Assembly (NCBI RefSeq): GCF_014279775.1
Contig: NZ_CP047961.1
Span: 1,674,001-1,738,000 of the forward strand
DNA: 64,000 nucleotides
Origin: Synechococcus sp. PROS-9-1
GTDB lineage: Bacteria; Cyanobacteriota; Cyanobacteriia; PCC-6307; Cyanobiaceae
Reading direction: 5' to 3'
In this document: positions 54,955 through 64,000 of the stretch, piece by piece
Layout: each line of letters starts with the position of its first letter
Numbering within the stretch: position 1 is the stretch's first letter
The notes under the pieces: model-generated
Told to the model about the DNA's origin: nothing
Seen by the model: only the letters and a program-made list of their open reading frames with translations
The model's database searches: none
Position numbers and translations under genes: made by a program

Positions 54955-56625
54955 TTGCATCAGCAGAGGGACTTAAGAACTGAGATTGACGGAGTGAACG
55001 TACCGAACAACCTCGAAACGAATCTTCTCCGCAACGGTTCCGTTGCACCTGTGGTTCTTGCGATCCTGGATGGCTGGGGGATCTGTGACTCGACTGAGCA
55101 CAATGCCATTCGCAGCGCGTCAACTCCTGTCATCGATGCGCTCTGGCATGCCTATCCCCATGCGCTTATTGAAGCGAGCGGATCTCATGTGGGTCTCCCC
55201 GACGGTCAGATGGGGAATTCAGAAGTAGGCCATCTCACCATTGGAGCCGGGCGGATCATCCGTCAAGAATTGGTGCGTATCAGTGAAACCGTGCGCGAGA
55301 AGCGGCTTGGCGGCACCTCAGCTCTTCAATCGGTCGCCGAACGTCTACGCAACACTGGTGGCACCCTCCATCTGCTCGGCCTCTGCTCCGATGGCGGCGT
55401 ACATAGCCATGTAGACCACGTTTGTGGACTTCTCGAATGGGCAGAAGAAGAGGGTCTGAAGAACGTCGCTATCCACGCCATCACAGACGGTCGAGACACC
55501 CCGACCCAAAGCGCACCAACACACCTGAGCAAAATCCAAGCCGCGATCAGCAGTCATGGGATTGGCCGCATTGCCAGTCTGTGCGGCCGCTACTGGGCGA
55601 TGGATCGAGACCATCGCTGGGAGAGAACAGAACGGGCTTTTGCCTTACTGACCGATCCTGATTTGGACCGTAACGACAATGAGCCCTCGTCCGTCTTGGC
55701 CAGCAGCTACGCCAAAGGCATCACCGACGAATTCTTAGAACCCGTTCGCTTCTCCGACGATCCACTTCGAGATGGTGATGCGTTGCTGATGTTTAACTTC
55801 CGTCCAGATCGAGCCAGACAGATTGTTCAGGCCCTCACACTCCCGGAGTTTGAAGGCTTCAAGCGCATTCATCAGCCAACGCTGGATGTCGTAACGTTTA
55901 CGCAATATGAAACTGATCTGCCTGTCTCCGTTGTCTTTCCACCCGAATCACTCGATCAGCTTCTGGGGCAGGTGGTCGCAGATGCCGGCCTGAAGCAGTA
56001 CCGCACAGCAGAAACTGAGAAATATCCCCATGTCACCTACTTCATGAATGGGGGAATAGAACAACCCCTTCAAGGAGAAAAGAGGCACCTCGTTCCCTCT
56101 CCCCGTGTCGCCACCTACGACCAAGCACCTGAGATGTCAGCCGACACTCTCACCGAAAGCTGTGTTGCTGCGATCCAGCAGGGTGAGCACTCCCTCGTTG
56201 TGATCAACTATGCCAACCCAGACATGGTGGGACATACCGGCATGATGGAAGCCGCGAAGCAAGCGATTGAGACTGTTGATCGCTGCATCGGCAAACTCCT
56301 GGATGCCGTGGGGCGAATGGGTGGCACGTTGCTGATCACTGCAGACCACGGAAACGCAGAGCGCATGCAAGGACCAGATGGTCAAGCCTGGACAGCACAC
56401 ACCACCAATCCAGTCCCAGTCATTTTGATCGAGGGCGAGAAACGCAAGGTCCAAGGATTGGGGAATTCCATTTGCCTCCGTGAGAATGGAGGGCTTGCCG
56501 ACATTGCGCCAACGCTTCTTCAGCTGCTCAATCTGGACAAACCCAAAGCCATGACGGGAATCTCCTTGATTGAACCAATCGAAGCCTCAGCTCCAGCCAA
56601 GACCAAGCTGCCTCAACCCGTTTAA
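54955..56625 (+). CDS. gpmI: 2,3-bisphosphoglycerate-independent phosphoglycerate mutase
   Basis: GpmI interconverts 3- and 2-phosphoglycerate with two manganese ions. The alkaline-phosphatase-type sites are visible: [16 protein letters not shown] (metal Asp), [16 protein letters not shown] (catalytic Ser), [18 protein letters not shown], and the terminal [10 protein letters not shown]. The frame opens at TTG 54955; the GTG at 54994 gives a normal length. Ribosome sites do not decide between them. Confidence 0.94.
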   Translation: MHQQRDLRTEIDGVNVPNNLETNLLRNGSVAPVVLAILDGWGICDSTEHNAIRSASTPVIDALWHAYPHALIEASGSHVGLPDGQMGNSEVGHLTIGAGRIIRQELVRISETVREKRLGGTSALQSVAERLRNTGGTLHLLGLCSDGGVHSHVDHVCGLLEWAEEEGLKNVAIHAITDGRDTPTQSAPTHLSKIQAAISSHGIGRIASLCGRYWAMDRDHRWERTERAFALLTDPDLDRNDNEPSSVLASSYAKGITDEFLEPVRFSDDPLRDGDALLMFNFRPDRARQIVQALTLPEFEGFKRIHQPTLDVVTFTQYETDLPVSVVFPPESLDQLLGQVVADAGLKQYRTAETEKYPHVTYFMNGGIEQPLQGEKRHLVPSPRVATYDQAPEMSADTLTESCVAAIQQGEHSLVVINYANPDMVGHTGMMEAAKQAIETVDRCIGKLLDAVGRMGGTLLITADHGNAERMQGPDGQAWTAHTTNPVPVILIEGEKRKVQGLGNSICLRENGGLADIAPTLLQLLNLDKPKAMTGISLIEPIEASAPAKTKLPQPV

Positions 56626-56638
56626 GTAAGATCAACTC

Positions 56639-56869
56639 ATGCTTACGACTGTTCTCTCTTGGGTTTGGATCGGCAGTGGCGCCGTTCTGATTCTTCTTGT
56701 TCTCTTGCATAGTCCCAAAGGGAATGGAATGGGAGGGATTGCGGCAAGTGGAAGTTCATCGTTCACCAGCTCTAGTAGTGCAGAAGCAACCCTCAATCGC
56801 ATTACCTGGACAACACTTTCATTTTTCCTAGCTTTAGCTGTCATTTTGAGCGCAGGCTGGCTCGGCTAA
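56639..56869 (+). CDS. secG: Preprotein translocase subunit SecG
   Basis: The 76-residue protein has two membrane helices (VLSWVWIGSGAVLILLVLLH and TWTTLSFFLALAVILSAGWL) around a Ser/Gly-rich loop GIAASGSSSFTSSSSAEATL, the expected SecG layout. It helps the SecYEG channel. It follows gpmI by 13 bases. Confidence 0.92.
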   Translation: MLTTVLSWVWIGSGAVLILLVLLHSPKGNGMGGIAASGSSSFTSSSSAEATLNRITWTTLSFFLALAVILSAGWLG

Positions 56870-56890
56870 GTCAAGTTTCGTCCAGCCAAT

Positions 56891-57091
56891 TCACCGTTCA
56901 CAAACCCTTGAATGAAGGCTTATAAAAGCCATAGAGACAACAAAAGCAGCTGTTATACCGATTTGATGGGAACGAAGGAGATCTACCCATTCGGCATAGG
57001 CCTTTTCTCCATGGGACTGCACATTAATTCCCAGGTTTTCCGCTTCTTCTTCTACCCGGAGTCTCAGGCCCAGTCTTTGAGTTCTGTTCAT
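56891..57091 (-). CDS. Hypothetical small membrane protein (groL-secG gap)
   Basis: From ATG 57091 the 66-residue frame reads MNRTQRLGLRLRVEEEAENL and contains one span (IGITAAFVVSMAFISL). The charge pattern and helix make chance less likely, but the ribosome site is weak. Upstream frame to 57217 overlaps the groL terminator and is not believed. Without it the 319 bases between secG and groL would be empty. Confidence 0.5.
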   Translation of the reverse strand: MNRTQRLGLRLRVEEEAENLGINVQSHGEKAYAEWVDLLRSHQIGITAAFVVSMAFISLHSRVCER

Positions 57092-57134
57092 TGCTTTCAG
57101 CAGCAAACACAGATGGATTGCTGGCAACCCATCC

Positions 57135-57170
57135 ATTAAAAAAGCCCCCGCGTGAACGAAGGCTGAAAAC
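57135..57170 (-). terminator. Probable terminator after groL
   Basis: On the minus strand AGCC and GGCT pair with partial inner pairing, followed by a TTTTTT tract. It is 20 bases beyond the groL stop. Confidence 0.6.
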
Positions 57171-57188
57171 ACATTTGGGAAACTTGGT

Positions 57189-58820
57189 TTAGTAGTCGAA
57201 GTCGCCACCCATGCCACCGCCGCCAGCAGCAGCTTCTTTCTTCTCTGGCATATCAGCCACGATGCATTCTGTGGTCAGCACCATGCCAGCGATCGAAGCA
57301 GCATTTTGCAAACCAGAGCGAGTCACCTTGGCCGGATCAACAATGCCAGCAGCAAGCATGTCGACATACTCACCGTTGGCAGCGTTGTAGCCCTCGTTAA
57401 ACGACTTGGACTTGACGTTTTCAGCAACGACAGCACCATTCACGCCAGCATTTTCAGCGATGCGCATCAGGGGAGCGGTCAGCGCTGAGGCCACGATGTT
57501 TGCACCGATCAACTCTTCGCCGGACAGGTTGGCGGCTGCCCACTCTTCCAAGATTGGTGCCATGTGAGCCAAGGTTGTACCGCCACCAGGAACGATGCCC
57601 TCCTCTACAGCGGCCTTAGTGGCATTGATGGCATCTTCCAGACGAAGTTTCTTGTCCTTCATCTCTGTTTCGGTTGCTGCTCCCACCTTCACAACAGCAA
57701 CGCCACCGGCCAGCTTGGCTAAGCGCTCTTGGAGCTTCTCCTTGTCGTAGGTGGAATCGGTCTCATCCATCTGTTTCTTGATCTGCTCGCAACGCGTCTT
57801 CACCGCCACCTCATTGCCTTCGGCAACAATCGTGGTGGTGTCTTTATTGATGGTGACGCGACGGGCAGTACCCAACATCTCCAGCTTGGCATTTTCAAGC
57901 TTTAGACCTTGGTCTTCCGTAATCAACTGGCCGTTGGTCAACACCGCCATGTCTTCGATCATCGCTTTGCGGCGATCACCGAAACCGGGAGCCTTCACTG
58001 CAGCCACATTGAGCACGCCGCGCAAGCGGTTCACCACCAAGGTGGCGAGGGCTTCTTTCTCAATGTCCTCAGCAATAATCAGAAGAGGCTTACCAGTGCG
58101 AGCAATTTGCTCAAGAACAGGCACCAAATCTTGTACCAAGCCGATCTTCTTATCGGTTAAGAGGATGTAGGGCTCGTCCAGAACCGCTTCCATCCGCTCA
58201 GTATCTGTTGCGAAATAAGGGGAGATATAGCCCTTATCGAAACGCATGCCCTCAGTGACCTCAAGCTCGGTCTCCATGGATTTCCCTTCTTCAAGAGATA
58301 TCACACCTTCTTTGCCAACTTTGTCCATGGCGTCGGCAATCATCTTGCCAACTTCTTCGTCATTACCGGCAGAGATCGTACCGACCTGAGCAATGGCGTT
58401 GCTATCTGCAATCGGTTTTGCATTTTCTTGAATCTTGCCAACCAAGAAATCGGAAGCCTTATCAATACCCTTCTTCAGGGTGATTGCGTTAGCGCCGGCT
58501 GCCACATTGCGAAGGCCTGCTTTCACCATGGCGTGAGCCAAAACGGTAGCCGTTGTGGTGCCGTCACCGGCAGCGTCATTGGTCTTAGATGCAGCCTGAC
58601 GAATGAGAGCAACACCGGTGTTTTCGATGTGATCCTCAAGCTCGATCTCCTTGGCGATCGTGACTCCATCATTAATAATCTGAGGAGCGCCAAATTTCTT
58701 TTCAAGAACCACATTGCGACCTTTAGGGCCGAGGGTTACTGCAACAGCTTCGGTGAGAATGTCGATGCCTTTTTCGAGAGCACGGCGTGCATTCTCGCTA
58801 TAAATAATTCGCTTAGCCAT
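57189..58820 (-). CDS. groL: Chaperonin GroEL (operon copy, with GroES)
   Basis: The 543-residue protein has the conserved start [42 protein letters not shown] ATPase segments and a C-terminal [10 protein letters not shown]. It folds many cytosolic proteins in the GroES-capped chamber. The start is ATG at 58820; the upstream bases read CCTCCT, the reverse complement of a ribosome site, so translation probably uses the leader or coupling with groES rather than a Shine-Dalgarno. Marine Synechococcus normally have a second copy elsewhere. Confidence 0.96.
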   Translation of the reverse strand: MAKRIIYSENARRALEKGIDILTEAVAVTLGPKGRNVVLEKKFGAPQIINDGVTIAKEIELEDHIENTGVALIRQAASKTNDAAGDGTTTATVLAHAMVKAGLRNVAAGANAITLKKGIDKASDFLVGKIQENAKPIADSNAIAQVGTISAGNDEEVGKMIADAMDKVGKEGVISLEEGKSMETELEVTEGMRFDKGYISPYFATDTERMEAVLDEPYILLTDKKIGLVQDLVPVLEQIARTGKPLLIIAEDIEKEALATLVVNRLRGVLNVAAVKAPGFGDRRKAMIEDMAVLTNGQLITEDQGLKLENAKLEMLGTARRVTINKDTTTIVAEGNEVAVKTRCEQIKKQMDETDSTYDKEKLQERLAKLAGGVAVVKVGAATETEMKDKKLRLEDAINATKAAVEEGIVPGGGTTLAHMAPILEEWAAANLSGEELIGANIVASALTAPLMRIAENAGVNGAVVAENVKSKSFNEGYNAANGEYVDMLAAGIVDPAKVTRSGLQNAASIAGMVLTTECIVADMPEKKEAAAGGGGMGGDFDY

Positions 58821-58890
58821 AGGAGGCAATTAAAAAAGATGTAAGAGGAAAATTCAGTCGTTTCTGAGATAAATCTCAGAGGGATTGCGG

Positions 58891-59202
58891 TCAGCCCACA
58901 ACAGCGAGGATGTCTTTTTCAGACAGGAGCACGTACTCGTCGCTACCAAGCTTGATGTCCGTACCGGCGTACTTGCTGTACAGAACCTTGTCGCCGATAC
59001 CGACTTCAGGCGCCTGACGACTGCCATCGTCATTCGACTTGCCAGGACCGACCTGGACAACTTCGCCCACTTGAGGCTTTTCTTTGGCTGTATCAGGAAG
59101 AAGGATGCCGCCTGCAGTCTTCTCCTCGGATTCAGAGATTTTTACGAAGACGCGGTCTCCAAGAGGCTTAACGGTGGAGACGCTGAGGGAAACAGCTGCC
59201 AT
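58891..59202 (-). CDS. groS: Co-chaperonin GroES
   Basis: From ATG 59202 the 103-residue protein starts [20 protein letters not shown] and has [20 protein letters not shown] (mobile loop) and [16 protein letters not shown]. It is the GroEL lid. The upstream CIRCE element lies 53 bases before the start. It is cotranscribed with groL, 70 bases downstream. Confidence 0.96.
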   Translation of the reverse strand: MAAVSLSVSTVKPLGDRVFVKISESEEKTAGGILLPDTAKEKPQVGEVVQVGPGKSNDDGSRQAPEVGIGDKVLYSKYAGTDIKLGSDEYVLLSEKDILAVVG

Positions 59203-59254
59203 GAGTAATTGAGGAGCAGGGACAGGGCGCTTGGCGCCACTCAAACGATGCGAG

Positions 59255-59281
59255 TTAGCACTCGAGGTCGTTGAGTGCCAA
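59255..59281 (-). promoter_or_regulatory. CIRCE operator (HrcA site) of groES-groL
   Basis: TTAGCACTC at 59255-59263 and GAGTGCCAA at 59273-59281 are separated by exactly 9 bases, the CIRCE layout TTAGCACTC-N9-GAGTGCTAA with one mismatch in the second arm. It would bind HrcA and repress the chaperonin operon, as known in cyanobacteria. The site is also within 143 bases of the divergent atpD start. Confidence 0.9.
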
Positions 59282-59330
59282 AGCTAGAGCCGCTAGTGGG
59301 TCCTGCACCAGCGGTGACCTGTGCGGGTGA

Positions 59331-60887
<1,557 letters not shown>

Positions 60888-60958
60888 TTATTTTCGGAGC
60901 GCTTGCGCTCCGATCATGACCAGCAATTCGCTTTCCCATTCTCCGCAGCCTTCTTTTC

Positions 60959-61366
60959 ATGTCACTCACCCTCCGCGTTCTGGCACCAGACCAGAGTGTG
61001 TTCGATGGCTCGGCCGATGAGGTAATCCTCCCCAGCACAACCGGCCAAGTCGGCATTCTTCCAGGTCACGTCTCTCTGCTTGCTGCGCTAGACGTTGGGG
61101 TTCTCAGAGTGCGTACCAATAGCGATTGGCAATCCATTGCCTTGATGGGTGGCTTCGCAGAGATCGAATCCGATGACGTCACCGTTTTGGTGAATTCAGC
61201 TGAACTCGGCGTCAATATTGATTCCACATCCGCTGAAAACGATCTTTCAGCTGCTCGCACTGCCGTCACCAAGCTAGAGGGTCAGCCTTCTACTCCTGAA
61301 AAAGTGAAAGCACAGCAGCTTTTCGAGCGTGCAAGGGCTCGTGCTCAGGCAAGCAAATCAACCTAG
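60959..61366 (+). CDS. atpC: ATP synthase subunit epsilon
   Basis: The 135-residue protein has the N-terminal beta barrel (SLTLRVLAPDQSVFDGSADE, STTGQVGILPGHVSLLAALD) and a C-terminal helical hairpin (SAARTAVTKLEGQPSTPEKV). Epsilon couples gamma rotation to F1 and inhibits ATP hydrolysis. It ends the atpD-atpC operon before a terminator. Confidence 0.96.
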   Translation: MSLTLRVLAPDQSVFDGSADEVILPSTTGQVGILPGHVSLLAALDVGVLRVRTNSDWQSIALMGGFAEIESDDVTVLVNSAELGVNIDSTSAENDLSAARTAVTKLEGQPSTPEKVKAQQLFERARARAQASKST

Positions 61367-61395
61367 GTCGTAAATGGCAACAATCGATTTCAAGC

Positions 61396-61420
61396 AAGCA
61401 CCCTGTAAGGGTGCTTTTTT
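61396..61420 (+). terminator. Intrinsic terminator after atpC
   Basis: AGCACCC (61397-61403) pairs with GGGTGCT (61409-61415) around a 5-base loop and is followed by TTTTTT. It lies about 30 bases after the atpC stop. Confidence 0.9.
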
Positions 61421-61505
61421 ATGGATTGAATTTTGCTTCCGAAGCTGAACAACCTCAACTGCAACGTGCAAGATCCTCAAAAGAACATCCTCAAAAGCAT
61501 TAAAA

Positions 61506-61525
61506 AGCCCCGTCGAAACGGGGCT
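61506..61525 (-). terminator. Intrinsic terminator after PSRP-3 gene
   Basis: AGCCCCGT and ACGGGGCT form an 8-bp stem with loop CGAA (61514-61517). On the minus strand it is followed by TTTTTA, so it serves the PSRP-3 gene, which stops at 61564. Confidence 0.85.
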
Positions 61526-61563
61526 AAAAACTTGATCAATGAACAACGAAAACCTTCGATCGA

Positions 61564-63005
<1,442 letters not shown>

Positions 63006-63009
<4 letters not shown>

Positions 63010-63101
63010 TCCGCAAAGACTGGCCCTTGCTTCTTAGAGCGATGGTCCTGATGATCTTGTCCGTCGATTTGGTCTGGATCTCCCTGCAAGTGGTGAGCTG
63101 A
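63006..63101 (+). CDS. Possible tiny membrane protein
   Basis: A TTG overlaps the HAD stop (TTGA) and opens a 31-residue frame LIRKDWPLLLRAMVLMILSV ending LQVVS, a single hydrophobic helix with a basic N-terminus. It may be translated by coupling with the HAD gene; no independent ribosome site is seen. It could be a chance frame. Confidence 0.3.
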
Positions 63102-63107
63102 ACGTCT

Positions 63108-64000
63108 TCAACGCTCCATCGAGGCAACGTCCTTCAAAGCCGTAGCCGTTAAGACCTCGTAGCCATCCTTGAGAACGGCCACATCATCTTCAATGCGAAT
63201 ACCAATTCCTTTCCAGCGTTCATCGATTTCAGGCTGACCATCCGGAACCGATAGCCGGTCGCTGACATACAGACCAGGTTCCACTGTGAGCACCATGCCT
63301 GGATCAAGCTCCACGTGGTGCTCACCAAGTCTGTAGGCGCCAACATCGTGCACATCCAAACCAAGCCAATGCCCGGTGCGGTGCATATAAAGATGGCGAT
63401 AGGCACCCTGCTCGATGATTCCATCGGCTTCTCCAGCCAAAAGCCCGAGATCCAGCAAACCATCGACAAGCCGTCGTAACGCGGTTTGATGCACCTCCTC
63501 CGCAGTGCCTCCAGGCCTGACGGTGGCAATGGCCGACTCCTGAGCACTCAGAACAAGTTCATAGAGAGCTCGCTGTTCTCCACTGAAGCTGCCATTCACT
63601 GGAAAGGTGCGGGTGATATCACCGTTGTAGTAATCACCGATTGAGCAACCGGCGTCAATCAGCAGCAAATCACCGTCCTTGAGAAGGTCTTGATTATCGA
63701 TGTAATGCAAGACGCAAGCGTTATCACCTCCTGCAACGATTGAGCCATAGGCCGGGCCCCGGGTCCCTTGATCGAGAAAGTGAAACTCGATGAGGGCCTG
63801 CACCTGCCGCTCACTCATCCCCGGCTTCACAGCGGCACGCGCCAACTCATGGGCCTCGGCTGAGATGCGACACGCTTCACGCATCCGATCGAGCTCCGCC
63901 GGATCTTTGCGCAAGCGAAGTTCATGCAACACCGGGCAGGGCGCGACCAAACCAAGCGCCGCTGCTCCCCGTCGCGAGGCGCGATCCAACTGTTCAGACC
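63108..64000 (-). CDS. pepP: Xaa-Pro aminopeptidase (aminopeptidase P), C-terminal part
   Basis: The coding frame continues past the right edge, so the N-terminal third is missing. The pita-bread catalytic domain is complete: metal ligands in LLLIDAGCSIGDYYNGDITR, the HRTGHWLGLDVHDVG histidines, LTVEPGLYVSD and the final IGIRIEDDVAV. The enzyme removes residues before proline, with two manganese ions. A leading TTG at 63989 is internal. Confidence 0.93.
   Translation of the reverse strand, partial: SEQLDRASRRGAAALGLVAPCPVLHELRLRKDPAELDRMREACRISAEAHELARAAVKPGMSERQVQALIEFHFLDQGTRGPAYGSIVAGGDNACVLHYIDNQDLLKDGDLLLIDAGCSIGDYYNGDITRTFPVNGSFSGEQRALYELVLSAQESAIATVRPGGTAEEVHQTALRRLVDGLLDLGLLAGEADGIIEQGAYRHLYMHRTGHWLGLDVHDVGAYRLGEHHVELDPGMVLTVEPGLYVSDRLSVPDGQPEIDERWKGIGIRIEDDVAVLKDGYEVLTATALKDVASMER

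Overview
The window looks like a chromosome segment of a marine Synechococcus (cyanobacterial subcluster 5.1). The markers are a complete kaiA-kaiB-kaiC clock cluster, PSII cytochrome c550 (psbV), plant-type ferredoxin, a photosystem II S4-domain protein, PSRP-3/Ycf65, the ferredoxin-thioredoxin reductase variable chain, an NblS-type histidine kinase, a high-light-inducible protein and phycoerythrin-type phycobilisome genes. No transposase, prophage, CRISPR array or rRNA was seen. One tRNA (Val-GAC) is present. Gene content, especially the chromatic acclimation island, suggests a blue-green light acclimating strain of the CA4-A type (for example a clade I coastal strain); this is inference.

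Layout. 1-1.2 kb: end of pepA and small conserved genes. 1.4-9.4 kb (minus): a tightly packed envelope operon in the order hypothetical, purC, bamA, lpxC, fabZ, lpxA, lpxB, msrA. 9.5-12.9 kb (plus): purD and nblS. 13-15.8 kb (minus): kaiA, kaiB, kaiC. 16-16.7 kb: rplU-rpmA, ending in a perfect 17-bp stem terminator. 16.8-22.3 kb: an AT-rich accessory island inserted between rpmA and the truB region. It starts at a (TTCCA)7 microsatellite and carries a small ORF, an HLI protein, an E/F-type bilin lyase (MpeZ-like), a ribbon-helix-helix protein too short for routine ORF calls, two overlapping AraC-type regulators (FciA/FciB-like) and a Nif11-domain protein. This matches the described type IV chromatic acclimation island. 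22.5-26 kb: a methyltransferase, truB, a YebC protein and an isocitrate-lyase-family enzyme. 26.2-32.5 kb: a second, AT-rich accessory zone with an acyltransferase, a DUF3303 protein, a cupin, a GNAT protein and many very small or decaying ORFs.

32.5-38.4 kb (minus): SpoIID-like protein, nagB and a fused hydantoinase/oxoprolinase. 38.5-42.0 kb: RNase Z, psbV, a stand-alone phycobilisome linker with a hydrophobic C-terminus, and a DUF1330 protein. 42.0-45.5 kb (minus): serA-prmA, petF and a hypothetical. 45.6-50 kb: two-gene unit with the PSII S4 protein, tRNA-Val, murD, an EVE-domain protein and a membrane protein. 50-54.8 kb: rpoZ and small conserved cyanobacterial genes, a divergent Hsp70, ftrV and pyrR. 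55-64 kb: gpmI, secG, groES-groL with a CIRCE operator, atpD-atpC, PSRP-3, a HAD hydrolase lacking a normal start codon, and the C-terminal part of an aminopeptidase P.

The core genes are housekeeping. The strain-specific biology is in the two AT-rich zones. In the first, the two regulators probably sense or relay light colour and control the lyase that changes bilin attachment on phycoerythrin II.
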